Both the position numbers and the translations under genes were made by a program. Below the pieces are notes generated by a model. It saw only the letters and a program-made list of their open reading frames with translations, was not told the origin of the DNA and ran no database searches. From Caballeronia glebae (GTDB lineage Bacteria > Pseudomonadota > Gammaproteobacteria > Burkholderiales > Burkholderiaceae), in NCBI RefSeq assembly GCF_001545035.1, contig NZ_FCOJ02000021.1, positions 47,629 to 111,628 on the forward strand: a stretch of DNA of 64,000 nucleotides, given 5' to 3'. Below, in pieces: positions 8,994 to 18,135 of the stretch. How positions within the stretch are numbered: the stretch's first letter is position 1; each line of letters begins with the position of its first letter.

Positions 8994-9881
8994 ATGTTGA
9001 CGATCAAACAGCTCGAAGCCTTCTTCTGGGTTGCACGCCTTGGCACGGTCGACCGGGCCGCAAGCAAGCTGCACATAACACAGTCTGCGGCAACAAAACG
9101 TTTGCAGGAGCTAGAATCCATGGTCATCGAGCCCCTCTTCGATTCTCAGCGTAGCAAAGCAAAGCTCTCCCTCAAAGGGCAAGAGCTCCTCGAACTATGT
9201 AAGGACCTTCTGGAAGGAGTCGCGCACCTGGATGAACTTCAGTCTTCAACACGTAGCGTTGCGCGAATACTTCAAATAGGAATTACAGAGCTCGTCGCAA
9301 CGACATGGTTTCCCCTGTTCATTAGGAAGATGAAGGAAGTTTATCCGAACGTCGTCGTGCAGCCCGAACTAATGCACCTGTCTGTTGAGCTACGCACGAA
9401 GGTCCTTGACGGCTCACTAGACATCGCGTTTGTACCTGAGACCGACACCCAACGCACGTTAGCGCGCGTTGAACTAAATTCCGTTCCGTTCGCGTGGTTT
9501 TGCGCGCCCGGGCTTTTCCCGAAGGACACACCTGTCACCCTGCAACAACTATCATCAGCGGCGGTTATCGAACAAGACGAGAGATCGATCATTACGCAGT
9601 TGTGCCGCAGGTTATTTAGTGAAGCCGGCGTGGAACCGAGGCGCGTATTCGGCGGAAGCAGCGTCTTAGCAATGGCGGGACTGATTGAAGCCGGAATCGG
9701 TATCAGCTGTTTGCCTGAATCCATTGTCAGCAATTATGTCCATTCGGGACGATTACAGATGGTTCACACGCGCCCACCCGCTCCCTCACTGCGATATTGC
9801 ACGGTCTTCATGAACAACCCGCAGTCTGGGATCGGCTACTCCATCGCAGAGATCGCTCGGCAATGCAGCAATACAGCTTGA
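8994..9881 (+). CDS. LysR family transcriptional regulator (second, tandem)
   Basis: A 295-aa LysR regulator whose ATG is preceded by AGGATAGGAC. The helix-turn-helix is at residues 1-60 (IKQLEAFFWVARLGTVDRAA, then QSAATKRLQELE). Both proteins share the pattern GITEL at the start of the effector domain and a GIGISCLPESI-like segment near the end, so they are related and may have arisen by duplication. Close spacing makes co-transcription likely. Whether both act on the divergent operon is unknown. Confidence 0.9.
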   Translation: MLTIKQLEAFFWVARLGTVDRAASKLHITQSAATKRLQELESMVIEPLFDSQRSKAKLSLKGQELLELCKDLLEGVAHLDELQSSTRSVARILQIGITELVATTWFPLFIRKMKEVYPNVVVQPELMHLSVELRTKVLDGSLDIAFVPETDTQRTLARVELNSVPFAWFCAPGLFPKDTPVTLQQLSSAAVIEQDERSIITQLCRRLFSEAGVEPRRVFGGSSVLAMAGLIEAGIGISCLPESIVSNYVHSGRLQMVHTRPPAPSLRYCTVFMNNPQSGIGYSIAEIARQCSNTA

Positions 9882-10049
9882 GCGCCGGCGGAGTACGTGA
9901 ACATCGCAACCACAAATTTACGATTGTCACTGGCAGATGACACACAGCTGGCCACCCAAGTTTCGGGACAGTTTCCACATCCCCTGTCATCACCTCGGTC
10001 GACGCAAAAGCCCGGGAGGACGCGTTGCACTGCCCGGCCTACAGAAGAT

Positions 10050-10383
10050 CAACGAATCAGCATTCGCACAGATTCATGCCAAGGCGAAAGTCGCCGTGCG
10101 CGATCGTCTTTTCGCCGCCTCTGCCGGATGCGCAAATTTGGCACCGAATTCGCTGATGTCTGCGCCAACGATGAAACATCTTTTGCACTGTTTACCGGGA
10201 TCCCGCGCAGATTCAGCTGGTCAGCAGATGTCGATTCGCCAGCCGCATTTCCTCGACTGTCCGGCAGGCAAATTTGTTGATGGGTTCGCCTTGCCGATCG
10301 AAACACAGTTCAAAAATGCCTGCGTCACCCAACGGCTCAACACGCAACCTTTTCCCTTGAAACACGGTAGCTCCTACTGGCAT
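10050..10383 (-). pseudogene. fadB 5' remnant (fatty-acid oxidation complex alpha subunit), frameshifted
   Basis: Reading the minus strand from 10383 gives FQGKRLRVEPLGDAGIFEL and FDRQGEPINKF, the N-terminal pattern of FadB (enoyl-CoA hydratase domain). After a stop, a second frame gives LRGIPVNSAKDV, and a third gives FIVGADISEFGAKFAHPAEA. Together these follow the FadB order up to the oxyanion-hole region. The frame between KDV and FIVGADI is lost by one missing T. Weaker matches continue to about 10050. No downstream catalytic or dehydrogenase part is present, so this is a dead fragment. Confidence 0.7.
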
Positions 10384-11700
10384 CCGCCATAGTGCATGAA
10401 GTCTAGGGCTCGTCTATCAGCGTGCCCATCGTCGAAAGAGACGAATCGCGACACACATCGCTGTGGTTTTGGCCAGCGGTCTCGTTGGCAACTACCGCGA
10501 CCGCGCAAAATGCATCGCGCCGGAGCGTCGGACGACATCGACTGTCGTTGCCCCTATGCCCGCGCGGGCCATCGCCAGCATCGGATCGAAGGTGCATCGT
10601 TGACAGAATTGGGGCGAAAACCGCTGCTCGCCATGAACGGCGCCGGCATGCTCGGTTCGCCAGCTTGCAAACGGGCCCTGACAGCCGACCGCAACGGTCG
10701 ACGGACTGGCGTGTTCCTGCAAAATCGTCGATTTACCCGTGGCGAAGTACGGTGTTGCGACAGCGCGCCATTACCCACAGAGTTCCGAGAACGGCTGGTG
10801 CGCCAGTGTGAGCGGCTCGCACTGACTTTAGGAACTTAGGAACTACTGGCGGCATGCCTGACGCTACGAATTTGAAGCACGTTCGCAAATGCGAAGATGC
10901 TTCGGTCCCCTCGTCTGCACAGGTTATGTTGTTATCAGCGTAACGCGACGCAAAATTTTCTTCAGAGGCCCACCGCGTTGTGTGCGCGTATCAAGCTCCC
11001 CAAAGAATTGTCAGAGGTCGCGGCTATAAAGATAACTACTCTTCTTTTAACGGCTCGATTTCCGCCAGCAACTTCTCAACGCGGAAGCCCTCCTCGTCTC
11101 GCACGATCCCCGTCGTTTGACAGCAGCGACTCGCCGCGTTAACGCTCGGGTGCTGATGCCGGCACCTGCCGGAGGAACCTGAATCGGCCGTTTGTAGACG
11201 GCTGCTCTACTGACCAGACCAGGCGTTCATATAGAGATGACGTTCGCGGTCAACATCGAAGGCCCTAAAGGCATCCGTACGTCCTCTTGAGATGTAACTC
11301 ATCTGCCAGCCCGACTACAGCAGCGGCATCCTAAACACTGAGTGGGCCAGCCCGACACAAGCGAAGCCGGCAAAACGGGCACTCGAGCTTGCCACAATTC
11401 CACCTCACGAGATCTGTATACTTCTGCACCATGTAACGCAAGGTCCGTCATGATCATTCTGCTTAAAAGCGTGATTAGTTCCGCTCGCGTCGAATCTGGC
11501 GTCGCTTCGTCGCAAATCCAACAGTGTCGGTTGCTCCGAGCCGATACGACCAGCTCCGGAGGGACGCTGAGAGTGAGAACGAGTGTCTCGGAGGCGGCAG
11601 CCCCTCCTATATAATTCTGTGCCTAGGGAAGGCGCAGTAATCGCCGATTGGAGCCTTTGTTATAGAAGCTGTTTGTTATCGAAGTCACACGGGATTTTCT
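10384..11700. other. Gene-poor stretch
   Basis: About 1.3 kb without an ORF that has a convincing start, codon use or recognisable motifs in any frame. One minus-strand segment near 11030-11110 (EEGFRVEKLLAEIEPLKEE) looks protein-like but is closed by stops and could be the tail of another decayed gene. Together with the fadB remnant it marks a decaying junction between the catabolic cluster and the defence genes. Confidence 0.4.
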
Positions 11701-12192
11701 ATGCAGAATTGCTCAAACCTTTCGGAAGAACAAGAGAAGACGTTTCGTACCCAAGCATGGTCGTATTTCGCGTTGCATGCAGGGCAGAGAATGCAGACGT
11801 TCCAATTCTATGTGACACTGATCACCGCCCTTGTAGGAGGGGCAATCGTTCTGGCGAAAGGAGACTTTGGGAAGGGCGGGCTAGAGGGGGTCGGGAGCGT
11901 TATTGCATTGATGAGTTATGTATTTTGGAAGCTCGATTGTCGAATCCGACTCCTTATCAAGAACGCGGAGGGGGCATTGAAATTCCTTGACCGTTCCCAT
12001 GAGCTTCCCTCCATCGATAGCGCTCCACATCCGCTCGACTTGTTCGCTCGAGACGATGCTCTACGAGGTCGGCGGATTGGCTTGCTGGGGTTTGTGGCCG
12101 GCGATCTTAGCTACTCGAATTGCTTCAATCTTGTCTATGCCATTTTCGGGTGCGGTGGAGTGCTTTTTGTTGGAGTCGTCCATTTTAACTGA
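11701..12192 (+). CDS. Small membrane protein of unknown function
   Basis: A 163-aa protein with three hydrophobic segments: about residues 35-52 (FYVTLITALVGGAIVLA), 62-79 (GSVIALMSYVFWK), and a C-terminal one at about 142-160. A charged helical N-terminus rich in Gln/Glu precedes the first. The layout recalls small two- to three-helix membrane proteins found in bacterial defence loci, but I cannot assign a named family. It is convergent with the Detocs-type operon, with only 24 bases between their ends. It may be a separate effector or an unrelated passenger. No clear ribosome-binding site was seen. Confidence 0.55.
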   Translation: MQNCSNLSEEQEKTFRTQAWSYFALHAGQRMQTFQFYVTLITALVGGAIVLAKGDFGKGGLEGVGSVIALMSYVFWKLDCRIRLLIKNAEGALKFLDRSHELPSIDSAPHPLDLFARDDALRGRRIGLLGFVAGDLSYSNCFNLVYAIFGCGGVLFVGVVHFN

Positions 12193-12216
12193 GGAGCGAA
12201 GTGAACGACTCCTGGC

Positions 12217-13455
12217 TCACTGTCGTTTGCGAATCAGACTCGAAAGGTGTTGCTCCAGAAATCTGGCTACTGTACGGGCGGAAATCTCCGCAGCATAGGA
12301 TTGGTATTCATCGTTCTTCTTCTTGTCTCCCTTATCGCAAACAGCCTTCAAAGAGACAACTCTTGCTTCACTATCGCTAGCTCGAGCCGCCGCGTATACA
12401 GCGTAGGTTTCCATATCAAGGCCGACCACGTTCTTATGTTGGTTCTGCTTGATACGGTCTGCGACTCGAGCATCGGCAAGCACTGACGAACCAGTCGCCA
12501 TCGGTCCGATAACGAGCTTCGGTGGGTTAGTTCGCTTAACGCCAAGGGTGAGAGGCGATAGCGACCCCCAAAACTCTTGATCTCGCTTGAGTCTAATCAG
12601 TGCGTTCTGGCAGGCGTCGTCGATTCCGATCTGGTGCGGCGCAATCTGAAAAGCCTCTGTGCCGTGCTTATCAATGTATTTGCCGCTTTGCCAATCCCAC
12701 GAGATGTCGGTCGCGACAACGTCTCCGATGTCCGCCTTTCCCGGGATTCCAGCGCAGATTCCAGCCATGATGATGAGCTTTGGACGTAGCATCAGCAAGG
12801 CCTTCGTCGTGAGGATTGAGGCGGCTACTGGTCCCATTCTTGAGCAGAAACCTGCTGCTACTCGAAACCGTTCACCGCCCGAGGACATTTGCCCATATCG
12901 GACCAATTGGGAGCGGTCAAGCGGCTCAAGGGCCTCCCATTCAAAGTCCACGCACTCCACGGCCGCGAACTCTGGTTCGTCCAAAGCGGTGATCAAGAAA
13001 ACGTCGACGTTTCCGGAATCAGCATTGTGCGCTTTCTCCTTAACAACGAATTGCGCAACCCGTTCCACCGTAGACAAACACTCGTCGGTAGTCTCAGTAT
13101 AGGGAAGAATTCCCCACGGCCGACCAACAAAGAAAGCGTGAGCTTCACTGGTCAGCTCGCCCGACGCGCTCATCGGCAACACAAAGAGAGGGCGATTTAG
13201 CTCTCCGTGACCGTCGTCCAACTCCTCGAGAAGCGCAATACTATTCTTCTCGCTTTTCTCACCACCAAGCTCATGCGGCACGACGATATCGACGATAAAC
13301 AGGTCATACGAACGCTCTGCCATCCGACGTCGAGCTTCCGACGTACAGATCGCTGTGTCAACTCGATCGAATAGGTCTTTCCTTTGGGTCAGGAGCGACA
13401 ACAATCTCGTCTTCTTGGCCGGATCATCTTCAAGAAGCAGTACGTTAAGTGCCAT
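12217..13455 (-). CDS. dtcC: Detocs DtcC-like effector: receiver domain fused to nucleoside phosphorylase
   Basis: A 412-aa two-domain protein. Residues 1-135 form a response-regulator receiver with acidic residues in LLEDDP (9-11) and phospho-acceptor D56 in LFIVDIVVP; the usual conserved Lys near residue 115 is not obvious. From about residue 150 a PNP/MTA-nucleosidase-type domain follows: ITALDEPEF, AGICAGIPGKADIGDVV (231-247), the ribose-binding DMETYAV with E349, and CDKGDKK (D374, D377). In the described Detocs system, phosphorylated DtcC degrades ATP to adenine and ribose-5'-triphosphate, causing abortive infection. Gene order and domain layout here match. It overlaps the upstream receiver gene by 11 bases. 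A housekeeping nucleosidase would not carry a receiver. Confidence 0.82.
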   Translation of the reverse strand: MALNVLLLEDDPAKKTRLLSLLTQRKDLFDRVDTAICTSEARRRMAERSYDLFIVDIVVPHELGGEKSEKNSIALLEELDDGHGELNRPLFVLPMSASGELTSEAHAFFVGRPWGILPYTETTDECLSTVERVAQFVVKEKAHNADSGNVDVFLITALDEPEFAAVECVDFEWEALEPLDRSQLVRYGQMSSGGERFRVAAGFCSRMGPVAASILTTKALLMLRPKLIIMAGICAGIPGKADIGDVVATDISWDWQSGKYIDKHGTEAFQIAPHQIGIDDACQNALIRLKRDQEFWGSLSPLTLGVKRTNPPKLVIGPMATGSSVLADARVADRIKQNQHKNVVGLDMETYAVYAAARASDSEARVVSLKAVCDKGDKKKNDEYQSYAAEISARTVARFLEQHLSSLIRKRQ

Positions 13456-13918
13456 GAAACTTTTTCCTTACCTTATTCATGAGTTGACTTATCTCGGTCT
13501 CCCAGTCGGAATATGCCGAATCAAAGTAGACTGTACCCTCGAATGTTTCTGGAAAATCAGAGGCCAAGCGCTTCGAGAGCTCTTTGAGCCCCAGACTTTC
13601 GTGCCCGTCTGTAATGAGCGGATAGGAGGTAACCACGATCACGGGGATCACCACGTCGTCCCGCTCCAGGGTCTCGAACACCTCAATGCCACCAAATGGT
13701 CGGGGCGTCCCACCACGTTCTCCAACCTCGATATCGTATGTTGGCAGAGACATGTCCGCAATGATCACGTCTGGTGTGAATTCCAATAGATCATCTATTG
13801 CCGACCGCACAGAGCATGCTGTTCGGATGCTAACGTCCGTAATTTCTCGCTCAAGCAACGCTTGAATGCTGCTGAGTTTCGCTTCACTGTCCTCTACTAT
13901 GAGTATCGTCAAAGGCAT
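13445..13918 (-). CDS. dtcB: Detocs DtcB-like stand-alone receiver protein
   Basis: A 157-aa single-domain receiver. Acidic residues E9 and D10 (IVEDSE), phospho-acceptor D55 in VIIADMSLP, and T97 in VIVVTSYP form the usual active site. There is no output domain. In the described Detocs system the equivalent protein drains phosphate from the sensor to prevent accidental firing of the toxic effector. Its start lies two bases after the stop of the large sensor gene and its end overlaps the receiver-phosphorylase gene, so the three are one operon. Confidence 0.8.
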   Translation of the reverse strand: MPLTILIVEDSEAKLSSIQALLEREITDVSIRTACSVRSAIDDLLEFTPDVIIADMSLPTYDIEVGERGGTPRPFGGIEVFETLERDDVVIPVIVVTSYPLITDGHESLGLKELSKRLASDFPETFEGTVYFDSAYSDWETEISQLMNKVRKKFHGT

Positions 13919-13920
13919 GA

Positions 13921-16900
13921 TCAGCTTTCTCCAGTGAGTTCGAGTGAACGCAATGTAGCCAAATTGTCAGCCGTCGAATGAGAGCCATCTCGGATGTTGA
14001 TGTGAACGAGGTCAAACCTCAAACTGAAAAGACTGTCATTTTCGAACCCGAACACTAGGCTCGGACTGGTCTTTTCAGATTGCATAACGACAGCAGCCAG
14101 CTTTGACAGACCGGAGTTCCGATCACGCCGCGCGTTCTCAGCGTACCGCTTTTTCTGGATTTCGCCCCGGATCTTCGACAGTCGAGCCTCTTTTTCTGCT
14201 GTCCGCGCCGTGGGCGCAACCTCGCTTGTTATTTCAAACGACAGCAAACCGTCCTCAGGCTTCGGTTGGATTCGAATCTTGATATGGTTGTCTACTTTTT
14301 TCCCGGAGTGCTCCCCAACGTTATCAATTGCGATATACAGTGCATCTGCGACTAACGAGAAACCATGAGCGTCGAGCGCGTAGTCCGAAGGGACGTCCGA
14401 AGTAATGTTCGGTCGGAAGCCGGGTCTTTGACCACAGACGACCGCTGCCGCAACACCCACCACTCGGGTCATAGGGTAGAACGCAGATTTCGTAGATGAC
14501 TTGGGTACGCGGATCCAAGTCGCAATTGTTGATGCGCGATGCTGCAACTCCTCGGAAGCCTTTTGAACACGCACGGACAGCGCGTCGTCCAACCCAAGCG
14601 CCCGTATCTCTTCCGCAAGCTTCGCGAATATCGATTGAAGGGTCTTTTTAGTCTCGGTCTCTATTGGAGGACGCACGGCGTCCAACCGGACAGAAAGGAG
14701 ATACCAGAAGATTTGGACGCATTCTTTCGAGAACTCGTGTATTGAGTTGCAAGTCTGGGCCAGCGATCGCGCCAAGGCCAACATGACCGGAATCACGTTG
14801 ACATTGAAAATTCCCTTGGATTTGGTCTTCGATCTGACGTGAAAGTACTCGTCTCGAAGGAGCGAAACGAGCTGATCAATCGATTCAGAAAATCGCGAGA
14901 AAGCAGCGACTGCAATCTTCTTTCTCTTCACATCGAGTTTGTGCAAGCTGCCTGCAACGAACGACGACGGGTCGTAAGCCGCGCCGGGCTTCGAGCGTTG
15001 ACCTATAAGTTCTACACCTTCGAGCGCGCCCCTGAGTTCACCGGCGATCGTTCCGTGTCGAATGCGCCGGCCAATGATGATATCGAGTCCTGACGCCGGA
15101 TCAAAAAGAAACCTCTGAAGGATTGAGCCAACCAGTTCTGCCAGAAGATCATCCGCGTCGTTTTTGGGGATCCGGAACGTCTTTGCGGTTGGTGCTTTGA
15201 AGCTCTCGATGAGATCCTCGATAGACTCAGATACCCCGACACCACTTTCTACCAGCTTCTTGTATCGTTGAAAGTCGGCCTCAAGCTCAAGGTTTACGTG
15301 ATTCAGGATCACTTGCTCGTCCACGTGGACCTTACTGTCCTCAAGGACCGACAAACCATCGTCTACCTGCAAACCCTCGTCAATTTCGTCAGCCTCAAGT
15401 CGATACGTGAGCTCCATCGACGAATGCAGTTTTGCCAATTCACGGAGAAGCTTACTTCTTGCGCGTAGCACTCGGCGCGAGTCTCCCATCCCAGGCAGCA
15501 ACTCCAATGTCGCGATGTCACAGACGTTATAACCGAAATATTCGACGTCTCTGACCTGCTCACCCAACGCTACCAAAGCCGTGGGAATTGACGTAATTTT
15601 TAGCAAATCCAGCGTTTTGGCAAGCTCCTCCACTGCGTACCGCTTATAGGTTCTAACTTTTCTGTCGTCGACGGAGCGGAGATAGAGGTTGAGGCAAATC
15701 GATAGAGTTAGAGAGTTGCTCAATGGCTTCAGGCGGATCCATTTGGCGCCTTGAAAGAGGTCACCTAGTGGAAGTAGGCTAATCAGCCGGTCGTTTTCTA
15801 TCCCCGCGCGTGCGCAAGTCCCTAGGAACTCGTCTAGTTCACCGTCTTCGAGTTGCTGTTGGGCGAGACGTACACTGAAAAGGTCGCGGACAGATGGGCA
15901 AAATCTGTGAGATGGCACTTGTCCCGCCAACGCGTCCTTCACCGCCGTGGAATCGCCCCGGCGGAGTGCCGACAGCGCGGAAAACACCTGCGTCAACATC
16001 CCGCCATGATCACCGCGAACTGCTTTGCCGAGCGCACTGTTAATGGAGAATATCGGCAAGTCGACGTCAACGTCATCTGCCGCGACAAGACGCGGGAGCG
16101 GTGGAACATCCGCGACCTCCCCGAGGACGACAAAATTCGGCAACCAACTGAGGTTCAACTTCGCTTTTATCAGCTCCTCAGCTTTCAGTCCGTCGGAGCG
16201 AGTGGACAAAAGCGATGCTATCCCCTCAATCATCAACTCGTCGAGTTGGCTGCGTCTTGTCTCGGTGGTCCCTTCGAGCGCTTTTTCGATAGAGAATTTC
16301 GCTATTTCGAGCAGAGAGTTAGCGCTTGCTTCGAACGAGTACCCTTCTGACAGGTTGACGTCATGCTTGTTAGCTGCAATCAAATCAAAGAACGGAGAGA
16401 CTTCAATGTAGGCCAGACGCGCTGCCTCGGAAGTTACATCAGCAAAGGCATTTCGATGGTCGATGATAAAGCGCGTCACCCTGATCACTGTAAAAAACAG
16501 ATCAATCAGAGTCGACATTCCTTCGCCGCTTAGAATTTGCGCCAGACGGGTCTCTTCAAATTCGAGAAGACCGAAAAGTCTGAAGCGTGCATACGGCTTT
16601 AGACTTTCGGACATTGATGAGTCGTCGAGTCTTTTCCGCACGATCGCCTTGAATCTGCTCGACGCCTGAGCTGGTTCATTGCGAAGGCCAAACATATAGA
16701 AGAAAAATCGGTTCCATGCAGGCGCTTCTACCGCCAGTTCGGCGATTCGGGCCTTGAGTGGCTCAACACCGGCTTGGAATTGCGTCAATGCCAGCTCGGT
16801 TTCGATCGACCAGTAAGAGTAGCCCTCCCGCTCGACAACGGTAGTCAATGCGTCGGACGCGCCAGCGAAGTCCTGAGCGCGAATGGCAGCGTAGATCTTC

Positions 16901-17256
16901 GCCGCGTCCGATACAAAGTCTTCCAGACGAGACTTGTTAGTGACGAGCTGCTCTACAGCTAGGCGAAGCTCAGTTTCCAGTCCTTGCGCCTCGATCTCTT
17001 TCGGCAGGACGCCTAGCGAGGTTAGTCCTGTTCCCAGCTTTCGGAAGTGCGGTGCTTGAATCGTCAAAAAGCGATCAAGCCATCGTTTGAATTCAAAGAA
17101 CTGACGAGGATTGTAACTTCTACGGGCTAGTACGAGAGCTTTGTTGAGTTGCTGGTGGACGTATAAGTCCCTCTGCCAAGGATCACTCGACGCGCCTGGT
17201 CGACTACTCGTGCGATAGTTAGCAAGCGCTCCCCGAACAAGATTTCTTGGATCCAT
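13921..17256 (-). CDS. dtcA: Detocs DtcA-like sensor with degenerate histidine-kinase ATPase domain
   Basis: An 1111-aa protein, almost all predicted helical, without signal peptide or membrane segments. The C-terminal 140 residues resemble a diverged GHKL ATPase: an N-box-like LYIAIDNVGEHSG at about 973-985 and a G-box-like NSGLSK at about 1047-1052. A textbook H-box and the DxGxG motif were not found, so the kinase signature is weak by eye. In the described Detocs system a large N-terminal sensing region is joined to a kinase that phosphorylates DtcB and DtcC. It is the first gene of the operon. Its assignment rests more on position and size than on motifs. Confidence 0.72.
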   Translation of the reverse strand: MDPRNLVRGALANYRTSSRPGASSDPWQRDLYVHQQLNKALVLARRSYNPRQFFEFKRWLDRFLTIQAPHFRKLGTGLTSLGVLPKEIEAQGLETELRLAVEQLVTNKSRLEDFVSDAAKIYAAIRAQDFAGASDALTTVVEREGYSYWSIETELALTQFQAGVEPLKARIAELAVEAPAWNRFFFYMFGLRNEPAQASSRFKAIVRKRLDDSSMSESLKPYARFRLFGLLEFEETRLAQILSGEGMSTLIDLFFTVIRVTRFIIDHRNAFADVTSEAARLAYIEVSPFFDLIAANKHDVNLSEGYSFEASANSLLEIAKFSIEKALEGTTETRRSQLDELMIEGIASLLSTRSDGLKAEELIKAKLNLSWLPNFVVLGEVADVPPLPRLVAADDVDVDLPIFSINSALGKAVRGDHGGMLTQVFSALSALRRGDSTAVKDALAGQVPSHRFCPSVRDLFSVRLAQQQLEDGELDEFLGTCARAGIENDRLISLLPLGDLFQGAKWIRLKPLSNSLTLSICLNLYLRSVDDRKVRTYKRYAVEELAKTLDLLKITSIPTALVALGEQVRDVEYFGYNVCDIATLELLPGMGDSRRVLRARSKLLRELAKLHSSMELTYRLEADEIDEGLQVDDGLSVLEDSKVHVDEQVILNHVNLELEADFQRYKKLVESGVGVSESIEDLIESFKAPTAKTFRIPKNDADDLLAELVGSILQRFLFDPASGLDIIIGRRIRHGTIAGELRGALEGVELIGQRSKPGAAYDPSSFVAGSLHKLDVKRKKIAVAAFSRFSESIDQLVSLLRDEYFHVRSKTKSKGIFNVNVIPVMLALARSLAQTCNSIHEFSKECVQIFWYLLSVRLDAVRPPIETETKKTLQSIFAKLAEEIRALGLDDALSVRVQKASEELQHRASTIATWIRVPKSSTKSAFYPMTRVVGVAAAVVCGQRPGFRPNITSDVPSDYALDAHGFSLVADALYIAIDNVGEHSGKKVDNHIKIRIQPKPEDGLLSFEITSEVAPTARTAEKEARLSKIRGEIQKKRYAENARRDRNSGLSKLAAVVMQSEKTSPSLVFGFENDSLFSLRFDLVHINIRDGSHSTADNLATLRSLELTGES

Positions 17257-18135
17257 ATTTTTCTTTTAGCCTGCGATAAGTTTTTCTAGCATTCTACCTT
17301 TTATAGTTGCTTCCATGCACGCAAACAGCTGAGACGCGTAACTGCATTAACGACGCCGCGATTTGTTACCCGTGGCTAAAGGCGCATTTACAACTCGCGC
17401 GCGGCAAGCGTCCGGCCATCAAGGTAGCTCGGCATCGAGTTCGCCTAAACGCGATGGCAACGGTAGCGGCGGTAACCACGCCGGTTTAGCCGAAAGCGGG
17501 CGATGATTAGCCCAGCGCGTTCGAGCAATCGCGGAGATGCGCTATTGAGGAAATGCCCCGCGGTCATCGCCTATCAGAAGTGCGGATGCCACAGAGACGC
17601 TGATCCTGAGCGGGCATCCACGCTGCCGTCGGTCAAATAAGATCGTCTCCCCAACGGCTGGGTCCTCATCGGCTGATGTGCCGGCGCGTGGCAGCAAGCA
17701 AGGAGCCACAGGCTCTATTATCGGCCCCTTCTCGCAAAACTTTAGATTGCCGAAAGGAAAGTGCTCAACGGGAGGTCGCAAATGCAGTCGTCGGGGCGAA
17801 CCGCTGTCCGAGTCCCGGCGACCATGACCAACAAGGTCGTTGAACCCGTAGAGAAGTCCAAACTGGACCTGTCGCTCACTTTGAGGTTACCCATTGGCTG
17901 CGGTCGGTAGCTTAGATGGGAGCTAGCGACGAACGGCGGTTTCCGAGCATAGAGCTGCCGTATAGTCAACCGACAAACGTCCGCAAAGGCCGAGAACGCG
18001 ACCGCCCCACGTATCATGACGCCGCGCGAACGGATGTTGAGATTAGGTCAAGAGGTTTTCGCATAGCGGCGGCCGACGATCCCTCGCATATAATCCGAAG
18101 TTGAAAAGTCAATGCGCCGCACTGGAGCTTAAGCT
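17257..18135. other. Gene-poor stretch upstream of the Detocs-type operon
   Basis: About 880 bases with only short overlapping frames lacking ribosome-binding sites or protein-like composition. The part next to 17256 should contain the promoter of the defence operon (AT-rich TTTTTCTAGCATTCTACC). No repeat, tRNA or IS end was recognised. Confidence 0.4.

Noticed and set aside
12217..13455. Housekeeping MTA/SAH nucleosidase
   Set aside because: A receiver domain is fused at the N-terminus and the gene overlaps a lone receiver gene after a large sensor gene.
17257..18135. IS element or tRNA-linked island end
   Set aside because: No transposase motifs, terminal repeats or tRNA-like cloverleaf could be found by eye.
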